Source of the DNA: Rhodococcus sp. B7740
GTDB lineage: Bacteria > Actinomycetota > Actinomycetes > Mycobacteriales > Mycobacteriaceae
Direction: 5' to 3'
Length of the DNA stretch: 64,000 nucleotides
Assembly (NCBI RefSeq): GCF_000954115.1
Contig: NZ_CP010797.1
Coordinates: 310,001-374,000 of the forward strand
Part shown: piece by piece, positions 34,800 through 43,142 of the stretch
Layout of the letters: each line of letters starts with the position of its first letter
Position numbering within the stretch: position 1 is the first letter of the stretch
The notes under the pieces: model-generated
The model's input: the letters and a program-made list of their open reading frames with translations, nothing else
The model's database searches: none
What the model was told of the DNA's origin: nothing
Program-made: the position numbers and the translations under genes

Positions 34800-36419
34800 A
34801 TGTCGTCACCCACTACCTCCCGTCATCTGGCGGATGTGCCGCAATTTCGACGGCGATACCTCGCGCTGATCGTCATCTGCGCGGCCGAGCTGCTCGTCGT
34901 GCTGGACAACACCGTCGTCAATGTCGCCCTGCCCTCGATGGGGCTGCAGCTGCGTGCCGACATCAGTGGGTTGCAGTGGGTGGTCGACGCCTACACGCTC
35001 ACGTTCGCGGGATTGCTGCTTGCGTTCGGTCATCTCGGTGATCGCTACGGTCGGAAGAAGATCATGGTGGTCGGGCTGGCCGGTATCGCGGTGATGTCGG
35101 TGGGCGGTGCCGTGGCCGCCGATCTCGGGCAGGTGGTCGCGGCCCGAGCAGCTATGGGTGTGTGTGCGGCCGCGGTGTTTCCGGCGACCCTTGCCCTGAT
35201 CATCAACATCTTCACCGACGCCAAGGAGCGAGCGCTGGCCATCGCGGCCTGGACTGCCATGGCCGGGTTCGCCATCGCCATTGGCCCGACGGCGGGCGGA
35301 TTCCTGCTAGAGCATTTCTCGTGGCACTCGGTGTTCTGGATCAATGTCCCTGTGGCACTGCTCGTTCTGGTGGCTGCGCTGGCTTGCGTGCCGGAGTCGA
35401 AAGCAGAGCACGTCGGTAAGTACGATCCTCTGGGCATCGCGCTGTCGTTGGCGGGCATCACGGTGTTGGTCTGGGCGATCATCGAAGCGCCACACAACGG
35501 TTGGTTGTCTGCTACGAGCATCGGAGCCTACCTGGCAGGATCGGCTGCCATCGTCGCATTCGTCTGGTGGGAGCTGCGAACACCGTCTCCGGTGCTGGAT
35601 CTGAACCTGTTTCGGAACCGGCGATTCTCACTGCCCGCCTTGGCAATTGCCGTGGCGTACTTCAGTATGTTCGGCTTCCTGTTCATGATCACCCAGTATT
35701 TCCAGGGTGTGATGGAGTTGACCCCACTGCAGTTCGGTGTCCACTCGCTGCCCTTCGCGATATCCATCGCAATCGGTGCGCCGCTGGCGACGATCATCGC
35801 CCAACGCATCGGAACCACGGCCGTGATCGTCTTCGGTTTGGTGGTGATGAGCATCGGCATGTTCATCGCAGGGCAGGTGAAGGTCGAAACGCCCTATCTG
35901 GGGCCGGTTCTCGTCTCGATGGTTCTGATGGGCCTCGGCTTGGCGATCGTGCAGGGCCCTGCCACCGAGTCGATCATGTCCTCGGTGACGCTCGACGAGG
36001 CAGGTGCAGGATCCGCGGTGAACGACACCACCCGCGAGATCGGCGGAACTCTCGGAGTTGCCGTGCTCGGGTCGATCGTCGCATCGGTCTACACCGCACA
36101 GGTGAGTCCGAAGATCGATGCGATTCCCGACGCGATCATGGAGCCGTATCAGAAGGCGTTCGCTCGCGAGACCGTCGTCAGCGTCATCGAGATCGTGAAA
36201 GCACCCACGAACCCGATCTTTGCGACGCAGAAGGCCGACCTGATCCACGCGATGAAGGCGGCCTCGTTGGAGGGCTTCCAGCTCGCGTCGTTTGTCACCG
36301 TCGCGGCTGCGATGACGTGCGCGATCGCTGTTGCGCTGTTCCTGCCGTGGCGACGCCCCGAGGGGAGCGGTGTTCTTCTGGCGTGGCGTGAATCCAAGGA
36401 CGCCGACGGGGTCAGTTGA
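34800..36419 (+). CDS. DHA2-family MFS drug transporter
   Basis: A 539-residue proton antiporter with 14 predicted membrane segments. The family motifs are present: motif D1 in LDNTVVNVALPSM, motif A in GHLGDRYGRKK, and motif C in IGPTAGGFLLEHFSWHSVFWINVP. It resembles EmrB/QacA and LfrA-type pumps that export cationic and amphipathic drugs. GGAAGGA precedes the ATG. The upstream promoter carries a TetR-type operator. The 3' end overlaps the convergent SDR gene by eight bases. Confidence 0.92.
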   Translation: MSSPTTSRHLADVPQFRRRYLALIVICAAELLVVLDNTVVNVALPSMGLQLRADISGLQWVVDAYTLTFAGLLLAFGHLGDRYGRKKIMVVGLAGIAVMSVGGAVAADLGQVVAARAAMGVCAAAVFPATLALIINIFTDAKERALAIAAWTAMAGFAIAIGPTAGGFLLEHFSWHSVFWINVPVALLVLVAALACVPESKAEHVGKYDPLGIALSLAGITVLVWAIIEAPHNGWLSATSIGAYLAGSAAIVAFVWWELRTPSPVLDLNLFRNRRFSLPALAIAVAYFSMFGFLFMITQYFQGVMELTPLQFGVHSLPFAISIAIGAPLATIIAQRIGTTAVIVFGLVVMSIGMFIAGQVKVETPYLGPVLVSMVLMGLGLAIVQGPATESIMSSVTLDEAGAGSAVNDTTREIGGTLGVAVLGSIVASVYTAQVSPKIDAIPDAIMEPYQKAFARETVVSVIEIVKAPTNPIFATQKADLIHAMKAASLEGFQLASFVTVAAAMTCAIAVALFLPWRRPEGSGVLLAWRESKDADGVS

Positions 36420-37308
36420 ACGGCGTTCCGCCGGTGACGGCGATGGTCTCGCCGGTGATGTAGCTCGACTCGTTCGATGCCAGGAACACATAGGACGGAG
36501 CCAACTCCGCGGGCTGGCCCGGGCGTCCGAGCGGTACGGTCTCACCGAACTTCTCGTACTTCTCGGCCGGCATCGTCGCGGGAATGAGCGGCGTCCAGAT
36601 CGGTCCGGGTGCAACAGCATTGACACGGATGCCACGCTCTGCAAGATCGCCGGCGAGGCCTTTGGTGAAGGCCACGATTCCTGCCTTGGTCGTCGCGTAG
36701 TCCAGCAGTTCCGGAGAGGGATTCGATGCCTGAATCGAGGTCGTGTTGATGATCGTCGATCCTGCGTCCATGATTGCGGCAGCGCGTTTGGAGATCCAGA
36801 ACAAGGCGTACAGGTTGGTGTTGAGTACCCGATCGAACTGCTCGGTGGTGATATCGGCGATGCCGCCCATCTGAGCCATTTGGAAAGCGGCGTTGTTGAC
36901 GACGATGTCGAGCCCGCCGAGGACCTCGGAGGCGGTGTCGACCAGCTGCACGCACTGGGACTCGTCGGTGAGATCGCAGGCGATGGCTCTACCGGCGCGC
37001 CCCGCTCCTTCGATGAGGTCGACAGTGGTCTGCGCGTCCGGACCTTCGGATTCGAGGTGTGCGATGACCACGTCGGCACCCTCGCGTGCGAATGCCAGTG
37101 CAACAGCACGGCCGATGCCCGAGTCGCCGCCGGTGATCAGTGCTTTGCGGCCGTGCAGTCGATCCGATCCACGGTAGGAATTCTCGCCGTGATCGGGCGT
37201 GGAGACCATGTCGCGGGTCAGTCCCGGGTGCTCGAGGCGACCTTGCTCAGCCCGGTCGGGCATCGAAAATGCGGTGGTCGGGTCGGACTTGCTGAACTGG
37301 TCGGACAT
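36412..37308 (-). CDS. SDR oxidoreductase, general-stress YhdF/YdaD type
   Basis: A 298-residue short-chain dehydrogenase with an N-terminal extension. NAD(P) binding TGGDSGIGRAVA starts near residue 60, the NNAA strand follows (DIVVNNAAF), and the catalytic Tyr and Lys are in DYATTKAG. The extended N terminus (FSMPDRAEQGR and HGENSYRG) is typical of the YhdF/YdaD subgroup, induced by general stress in Bacillus. GAGGCAAGG precedes the ATG. The substrate is unknown. Confidence 0.88.
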   Translation of the reverse strand: MSDQFSKSDPTTAFSMPDRAEQGRLEHPGLTRDMVSTPDHGENSYRGSDRLHGRKALITGGDSGIGRAVALAFAREGADVVIAHLESEGPDAQTTVDLIEGAGRAGRAIACDLTDESQCVQLVDTASEVLGGLDIVVNNAAFQMAQMGGIADITTEQFDRVLNTNLYALFWISKRAAAIMDAGSTIINTTSIQASNPSPELLDYATTKAGIVAFTKGLAGDLAERGIRVNAVAPGPIWTPLIPATMPAEKYEKFGETVPLGRPGQPAELAPSYVFLASNESSYITGETIAVTGGTPFN

Positions 37309-37460
37309 TGTCGATCCTTGCCTCGGTGTGCGTGAAGTGCTCCACGCGGCAAGTCGAACGAGCCGCTTCGGTTCAGTGGAGACGACTCACGGCCGCAGCC
37401 GTTGGTGAGTCCATGTCAGCCCAGGGTCACCGAAACGACGAACTGGTAAACCTCGACAGG

Positions 37461-37823
37461 TCAGGCTGCGCGAGGATCGTCGACGATCGTCGCCAAACCC
37501 AGCGCGTCGAGGACCATGCGTGCGGGCCGCGTCGGAGCGAAGATCTCGAGGCGGTCTGACGCGCGAGCGGCAGCGTCGATGATCACGCTCGCTGCGCCCG
37601 AGTACATAAACGACACCGCCGACAAGTCCAGCAGCACAACCGATTCGCCGCGCAGCGCCTCGTCGAGTTCCCCAGCCAAGCTGGAGCGCGATGTCAAATC
37701 GAGTTCGCCGCCGGCACGAACCACCGTCAGGCGAGGCGAGTAGGACTCGATACCGATCGAGAAGCGAGCATCGGCGGTCTCGGCGGTTGCGAAGCGGGAA
37801 TCGAAGTGGTCGGTTACAGTCAC
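37461..37823 (-). CDS. STAS-domain anti-sigma factor antagonist
   Basis: A 120-residue single STAS domain, as in SpoIIAA/RsbV-type proteins that bind anti-sigma kinases and free a stress sigma factor. The conserved segment DLSAVSFMYSGAAS carries the expected phosphorylation site at Ser75. No partner kinase or sigma gene lies nearby. A GTAAC direct repeat is found about 150 bases upstream. Confidence 0.82.
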   Translation of the reverse strand: MTVTDHFDSRFATAETADARFSIGIESYSPRLTVVRAGGELDLTSRSSLAGELDEALRGESVVLLDLSAVSFMYSGAASVIIDAAARASDRLEIFAPTRPARMVLDALGLATIVDDPRAA

Positions 37824-37972
37824 GGTGCGAACCTCTCAGTTCGGATGGCCTAACGACCGACATGCGCTGGGTGGAACCCGAGGGCTACAGGTTCCGTTGC
37901 ATGCCGTGCAGTAATCCTGACAGCGCAACGTCACCGAATCGAAGACTGATCATCACGGATCGATAGCTAGTC

Positions 37973-37990
37973 GGTAACGAAGAGGTAACG
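37973..37990 (+). repeat. GTAAC direct repeat upstream of the STAS gene
   Basis: GGTAACG-AAGA-GGTAACG: two identical 7-base units with an 11-base period, the arrangement used by OmpR-type response regulators such as MtrA or GlnR. It lies between the STAS gene and the aldo/keto reductase gene. Confidence 0.5.
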
Positions 37991-38016
37991 GCAGATGTGA
38001 CGGCGCTGAGCATCGT

Positions 38017-38946
38017 TCAGGGCAGTGTGTGGCCTGCCGTCCGGAACAGGCGGTACCACTCCTGCCTGGTCAGGCGTAGATCGGAACCTCCGGCGGCCTC
38101 GACGACTCGATCGGGGTTCGTGGTGCCGAGCACGACCTGGATGTCGGCCGGGTGCCGGGTGATCCAGGCCGTTGCCACGGCCGACGGGGTGGAGCCGTGT
38201 ACGTCGGCGATCTCGTCGAGCGCCACGTTGAGTTCGGGGTAGTTCTCGCGGTCACCCACGAACACACCGGAGGACGTCCCGCTCTGGAACGGTGACCATG
38301 CCTGCAGGGTGATGCCGCGCGTTCTCGCGTAGTCCAGCAGACCGTTGTCGCGGTCGATCGACTGATCCTCGGTGCCCATGTTGGCGGTCAGCCCCGACGC
38401 GATCAACGGCGAGTGCACGATGCTCAGCTGTACTTGATCGAAGAGAATCGGTTGTTTCACAGCGGTTTTCAGCAACTCGATCTGGCCGGGTGTGTGATTG
38501 GAGACGCCGAAGCCCAGGACCTTGCCAGACTCGTGCAGGTGATCGAACGCTGCTGCGACCTCCTCCGGCTCGACGAGGGCGTCCGGTCGGTGCAGCAGAA
38601 GTGTGTCCAGGTGATCGACACCGAGGGCCGCGAGTGACGCCTCGACCGTGGTGACGATGTGTTCTTCGGAGAAGTCGAACCAGCCGTCGCGGATACCGAC
38701 CTTGCTCTGAATGCTGATGGCCTCACGCTGCGACGGGGTCAGTGTCACCGCGTCGCCGAATCGTTTCTCGCACGTGTGCGGGGCACCGCCGTAGATATCC
38801 GCGTGATCGAACACCGTCACGCCCACATCGAGGGCAGTGTCCACCAACCTCCTGATCCGGGAGTCGTCCACGTCGGTGATGCGCATGAACCCCAGCACGA
38901 TGCTCGAGACTTCTGTTCCGGTGTGGGGGAGGGGGAATGTACGCAT
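38017..38946 (-). CDS. aldo/keto reductase
   Basis: A 309-residue (beta/alpha)8-barrel NADPH-dependent oxidoreductase. The catalytic set is visible: Asp47 and Tyr52 in FDHADIYGG, Lys82 in QSKVGIR, and His in DTLLLHRPDAL. The sequence GFGVSNHTPGQIELL is typical of the YdhF subgroup. It follows the membrane protein gene by five bases and is probably co-transcribed. The substrate is not known. Confidence 0.9.
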   Translation of the reverse strand: MRTFPLPHTGTEVSSIVLGFMRITDVDDSRIRRLVDTALDVGVTVFDHADIYGGAPHTCEKRFGDAVTLTPSQREAISIQSKVGIRDGWFDFSEEHIVTTVEASLAALGVDHLDTLLLHRPDALVEPEEVAAAFDHLHESGKVLGFGVSNHTPGQIELLKTAVKQPILFDQVQLSIVHSPLIASGLTANMGTEDQSIDRDNGLLDYARTRGITLQAWSPFQSGTSSGVFVGDRENYPELNVALDEIADVHGSTPSAVATAWITRHPADIQVVLGTTNPDRVVEAAGGSDLRLTRQEWYRLFRTAGHTLP

Positions 38947-38951
38947 GGCGT

Positions 38952-39536
38952 CTACTCGAACTCGAGTCGCATGGATTGACTCGTCATCTGCAAGATGAGC
39001 ACGAAGCCGGTGAGAGTCACCACGATCGGTGCCCACAGGACGACGGCGACGAACGTGTCGACACCTCTGTCCACCACGATGTACACCGCGACGATGGAGG
39101 TAGCCAGCACACACAGCGCTATGTGTGCGGCCAGCCTCCATTTGTCGAAGAGGAAACCGGCCAGCATGCCGAGGGGTATGAGAAACGTGCACTTTCCGAG
39201 TGTCACCTCGGGCTCGAAGTCCGCGGTGATGGTGGCCCCGAAAATCGCGATATCGGCGATGACGACGAACGCGAAGGCCTGCCGGAGCGTCGGCCATGGA
39301 CCGAACCACCAGAATGCGCCCATGATGTACGCGGCGATCATGCACGTCCACTGCACTATCGACGGGATCGGGGTGGTGGCACCGTAACCGAATGCCATCT
39401 CGAGGGTCACCACGACGGCCATGGCCAGACTCGCAGCCGAGACGACCCGTTTGACCCCCGTGGTCAGCGCGAGGGAGGCCATTACTCCGACACCCCAGTG
39501 ATAGTGCTCGTTCGGCCGGTACGAAGCGCGTGTCAC
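38952..39536 (-). CDS. multi-pass membrane protein resembling a GGDEF sensor domain
   Basis: A 194-residue protein with about five or six transmembrane segments, starting at GTG 39536. Its pattern (MGAFWWFGPWPTLRQAFAFV, FLFDKWRLAAHIALCVLAT, and a C-terminal end at LQMTSQSMRLEFE) looks like the membrane sensor part of actinobacterial diguanylate cyclases, which here stops where a GGDEF domain would begin. It may be a free-standing sensor module or a remnant. It is in an operon with the aldo/keto reductase. Confidence 0.6.
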   Translation of the reverse strand: MTRASYRPNEHYHWGVGVMASLALTTGVKRVVSAASLAMAVVVTLEMAFGYGATTPIPSIVQWTCMIAAYIMGAFWWFGPWPTLRQAFAFVVIADIAIFGATITADFEPEVTLGKCTFLIPLGMLAGFLFDKWRLAAHIALCVLATSIVAVYIVVDRGVDTFVAVVLWAPIVVTLTGFVLILQMTSQSMRLEFE

Positions 39537-39643
39537 GTGTGTCCCCTTCCGTCGACCGCTTCAGGATTCAATCACACGCGACCGTGACGAGGATCATGTT
39601 TCTGCACTTCACCAGCTGATGCGTCCAGCGATCGAAGCGGCGT

Positions 39644-40729
39644 TCAGCCGATCAGCCGGTGTAACAGTTCGGGAAGCGTTTCGCCGATGTCGTGGCGACT
39701 GGCCACGCGGTAGCGAGCGCTGTCACCGAGTCGGCGCCGTCGATCCGCGTCACCGATCACGGTCGAGATCGCCTCGGCCAGAGCCGCGGAGTCACCGGGT
39801 TCGACCAGTACCCCCGCGCCGTCGGAGAGAAATTCGTGGGTACCGCCGTGATCCGTTCCGATCACCGGCAGCCCGTGCGACATTGCCTCCAGTACCGACA
39901 ACGGACCGGCCTCCGGGGACGTACTGGCCGAAATCACGACATCCCACCTGCGGAGTGCGGACTCTGCATCGGTGTGCCCGAGAAACTCCACCCTGCCGGC
40001 GAGGTCCGATTCGGCGGCACGTTCGTGGAGCTCCGATACGTAGTCGCGATCGCCGGGAAAGCTTCCGCCGGCCAACTCGACTCGGATGCCGGGAAGTGTG
40101 GCGACGGCATCGAGGAGAACTCGGTGCCCCTTCCAGGGTGTCAACAACGCCAACATGCCGACCACCGGTGGGGTGTGAAGTTCGCCGCCGAAACGGGTCA
40201 CCGGCCACGGCACTCCGTTGTGTGCCACCACCACCGGAAGGCCTGCCGCGCGGAGCGGAACGGCCGTTGCTTCCGAGACCGACACCGCGACCCGAATTGC
40301 CGGGCGGGAGAATCGAACCACCACGCGCTGCTTGAGAGAGTTCATGGTGTCGTGAACGAGCCAGGACGCACCGCGGGTCGGCCGGCACAATCGTGCGACC
40401 GGGAGCGCGAACAGGGAATTGACGACAGTTGTCGTGTCGGGCGCGCGCACGACGGAGCGCACTGCGCGTGCGGCACCGATCCACCTTCCGAGCAGGCGCA
40501 GCGCGGCGATACCGCGTGCGGCACCGTGCTCACCCCCGAGACCGAGTTCGTCGATCCGAATGTGCCGGGTTCCGCTCGGCAGGCGACGCGCCAATGGTCC
40601 CGCGGGGCAGGCGATCACAGTTCTGTGGCCGCGGCGCTCGGCCTCGTCGATCAAATTGAGCAGCACCTTCTCCGCACCGGAAACCTGTCCGGTGTGGGCC
40701 AGAAAGAGCACGGTCGACTCGTCGGTCAT
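39644..40729 (-). CDS. glycosyltransferase (GT4 type), polysaccharide cluster
   Basis: A 361-residue GT-B glycosyltransferase. The N-terminal domain opens with FLAHTGQVSGAEKVLLNL, and the C-terminal domain has the nucleotide-sugar site ISASTSPEAGPLSVLEAMSHG, with the E-x7-E motif and GTDHGGTHEFL. It would add one sugar to a lipid-linked intermediate at the inner face of the membrane. It is the last gene of the polysaccharide cluster on the minus strand. Confidence 0.88.
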   Translation of the reverse strand: MTDESTVLFLAHTGQVSGAEKVLLNLIDEAERRGHRTVIACPAGPLARRLPSGTRHIRIDELGLGGEHGAARGIAALRLLGRWIGAARAVRSVVRAPDTTTVVNSLFALPVARLCRPTRGASWLVHDTMNSLKQRVVVRFSRPAIRVAVSVSEATAVPLRAAGLPVVVAHNGVPWPVTRFGGELHTPPVVGMLALLTPWKGHRVLLDAVATLPGIRVELAGGSFPGDRDYVSELHERAAESDLAGRVEFLGHTDAESALRRWDVVISASTSPEAGPLSVLEAMSHGLPVIGTDHGGTHEFLSDGAGVLVEPGDSAALAEAISTVIGDADRRRRLGDSARYRVASRHDIGETLPELLHRLIG

Positions 40730-40783
40730 GTGTTGGCCTGTCTGTGTGGCAAGGGTGGTTCGCGAAAGCGAACTCGTGACTCG

Positions 40784-42046
40784 TCAGGCATGGTGCAGTA
40801 GAGCGACGGGGTCTCCGCACATCCTCTGCAGCGCTGAATCGACGACCGCGACGTCGATCATCTTGCTGCAGAACGATGCCGTGTAGGTCCGCCCACCGGC
40901 AATCTCGGCAATGAGCATCGTGCAGCCGTCCGGGCCGTCCGGCTCGAGTGATGCGGCCATCTGCGGTGGCCTGCCGTCGTCGACCCAGTCGAGGTGATCG
41001 AACACTCGCACTCGCCCGAGGTCGCTGACGGCCAACCTCAATGTCCCAGGAACGTCGACGACCGAATCGTCGACCTGCGGTCCAGCGGACGACCGAACTC
41101 GCGTTGCGATGTCGCGGAGCTGCGACATCCCCAGTACCGCTAGCGGCCAACCGGATTCGATCACCTCACGCATCGCCGTAGCGATAGCGACGGGTGTCGT
41201 GCCCGACGGCAGGTGAAGTGGAATACCGACGGCGAAGTTCCCGTGCGAATTCTGTTGTGCGGGATCGAGGTAGCGTCGACTGTTGAACAAGACCATGATG
41301 TGCTCGGCGACGTCGACGCCCTCTGCGCGCAGTGCCGCGCTCCACAGCGCGATCGAGATCGACGCGGCTGTCGCACCCGGCATGTTCTCGGCCGTCCAGT
41401 GCTTGAGTTCGTCCACCCGTGCTCGGCTCATGTACCCGGCACGGCTGACTTTCGCGGTTTCCCAGTTCTCGATTCTTCGGCGGGGAGCAGACCCGTCGTC
41501 GACCTCGGGTCTATGGCGTCCGCGCAGCCTACGGAAGTCCAAGATGGTCTTGGGGTTCCGAGAATAGTGACGCCACAATGCTTTCCACGTGGAACTCGCG
41601 GGCAATCCTGCCGCGAGCCCGGGAACCAGTGTCCCGTCGGCATCGTCGCAGAATGCCGCCAACATCATCACGCCGAGCTGGCCATCTCCGATTCCGTGCG
41701 AGTAGTCGATGGCGAGATGGTCGTCGAACACGATCACGTCGAGCGGGCTGCGCTTGCCGTCTCGGGATCGAATCTCGGTGAGCATCCGACCCAGGTCGTT
41801 CGTGGGGCCGGTACTCGAGGTGACGTTGTCACCTGCGATGTCGGTGCGGTAGCGCCAATGCTTATTGTCCGACCGCGGTTCCAGTGCGAGGTGTGCCTCG
41901 GCATCGGCCTGTTCGGCGGACGTGAGCGTTCGTCTCGTACGTCCGACGTCGAGACCACGGACCGGACCGACAGCGGTGATTATTCGGGTGTCGGCGAACA
42001 CTCGATCCAGCGCAGTCGCGCGGTAGCGGTGCTCAGCGGACGGCAT
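40784..42046 (-). CDS. condensation/WS-DGAT-like acyltransferase
   Basis: A 420-residue protein of the CoA-dependent acyltransferase superfamily (condensation domains, PapA, wax ester synthases). The active-site motif HHxxxDG appears as SHGIGDG (residues 116-122), with His117 as the probable base and Asp121 structural. The C-terminal half has the second chloramphenicol-acetyltransferase-like fold. Sitting inside a polysaccharide cluster, it may acylate a sugar or the repeat unit. Its start overlaps the preceding glycosyltransferase by 14 bases. Confidence 0.7.
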   Translation of the reverse strand: MPSAEHRYRATALDRVFADTRIITAVGPVRGLDVGRTRRTLTSAEQADAEAHLALEPRSDNKHWRYRTDIAGDNVTSSTGPTNDLGRMLTEIRSRDGKRSPLDVIVFDDHLAIDYSHGIGDGQLGVMMLAAFCDDADGTLVPGLAAGLPASSTWKALWRHYSRNPKTILDFRRLRGRHRPEVDDGSAPRRRIENWETAKVSRAGYMSRARVDELKHWTAENMPGATAASISIALWSAALRAEGVDVAEHIMVLFNSRRYLDPAQQNSHGNFAVGIPLHLPSGTTPVAIATAMREVIESGWPLAVLGMSQLRDIATRVRSSAGPQVDDSVVDVPGTLRLAVSDLGRVRVFDHLDWVDDGRPPQMAASLEPDGPDGCTMLIAEIAGGRTYTASFCSKMIDVAVVDSALQRMCGDPVALLHHA

Positions 42047-43142
42047 CGACGACCTCCTGCATTCGACTGCGGAAGTTGGCGCGAGAAAAGCCTTCCGCCC
42101 ACGTACGGATGGCGGCGCGGTCGTAGTCCGCAGGGTCGAAGGAGCGCATGGCCTCGGCGAATCCGGCGATCACGTCGTCGTCGGAGCCTGGAGATACGTG
42201 CACCCCGGTCTTCCCGGGTACCACCGAGTCCATCGCACCGCCGTCGCCCAGGGCGATGACGGGTGTTCCGGTTGCCATGGACTCGACGGGGACGATCCCG
42301 AAGTCCTCTACGCCCGGCATCAGAAGGGCTCGCGTCGTGCGGTGCAGTTCGAGAAGCTTCTCGTGTGAAACTCGTCCCAAGAAGGTCGTTTTGGGTCCGG
42401 CAAGTTCTCGGCAGGCGTTCATTGCGCGACCGTCTCCTGCCACCACGAGGGGAACGTCGGCTTCGGCGGCAGCGCGGACAGCGATGTCCGGACGCTTGTA
42501 GGGGACAAGGCGTCCCGCGAGCAGGAAGAAGTTCTCTCGCTCGACGGACGGATCCGGTGTGAATCCCTCGGTGTCGACGGGAGGATGGACAACCACTGCG
42601 TCGTCGCGCCCCCACCAGTTGTCGATACGACGCGCAACTGCACTCGAATTGGCCACCACGGTGGTCAGTTTCGGTGCGGCGGCTATCTCGCATCGACGTG
42701 CGACGGCCGACAATGCCGTCAGTATCGCCGCTCCGGCTCGACCGCCACCCTCGCCTGCGCGCAACTCGGGGTCCCAGGCCCACCGTGCCGGGCTGTGTAC
42801 ATAGGCGATCACCGGGGAGTCGGTGGCGAACACGGCCTGGGTAGCGAAGGCATGGTGGCTGACGACCACGGCATCGAAACCGGTGAGCGGCATTCGGCGA
42901 AAGGCCAGCGGCATCAGCGGAAGAACGGGCGCGTACGACCGTTGGCCCAACGCGTTGTACACCCGATTGAGGCCGGTCGTGTGCGGCTCGCGACTGATTC
43001 CGGCCGGTACCCCGGACGGCCGGGAGATCGGCGCGAACACCTCGGCCGCAGGCCAGTGCAGAGCAAGTTGCTCGATGACGTGCTCGGATCCGGCGATCTC
43101 GGTGAATCTTTCGTGTACGACGGCAATTCTGTCAGCTGGCAT
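42033..43142 (-). CDS. glycosyltransferase (GT4 type)
   Basis: A 369-residue GT-B enzyme. The N-terminal half contains VHERFTEIAGSEHVIEQLA and VIAYVHSPARWAWD, and the C-terminal half the donor site LMPGVEDFGIVPVESMATG followed by VIALGDGGA. ATG 43142 is chosen because the family sequence begins there and it overlaps the Wzz-like gene by 11 bases. It would extend the undecaprenyl-linked glycan. Confidence 0.88.
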   Translation of the reverse strand: MPADRIAVVHERFTEIAGSEHVIEQLALHWPAAEVFAPISRPSGVPAGISREPHTTGLNRVYNALGQRSYAPVLPLMPLAFRRMPLTGFDAVVVSHHAFATQAVFATDSPVIAYVHSPARWAWDPELRAGEGGGRAGAAILTALSAVARRCEIAAAPKLTTVVANSSAVARRIDNWWGRDDAVVVHPPVDTEGFTPDPSVERENFFLLAGRLVPYKRPDIAVRAAAEADVPLVVAGDGRAMNACRELAGPKTTFLGRVSHEKLLELHRTTRALLMPGVEDFGIVPVESMATGTPVIALGDGGAMDSVVPGKTGVHVSPGSDDDVIAGFAEAMRSFDPADYDRAAIRTWAEGFSRANFRSRMQEVVDAVR

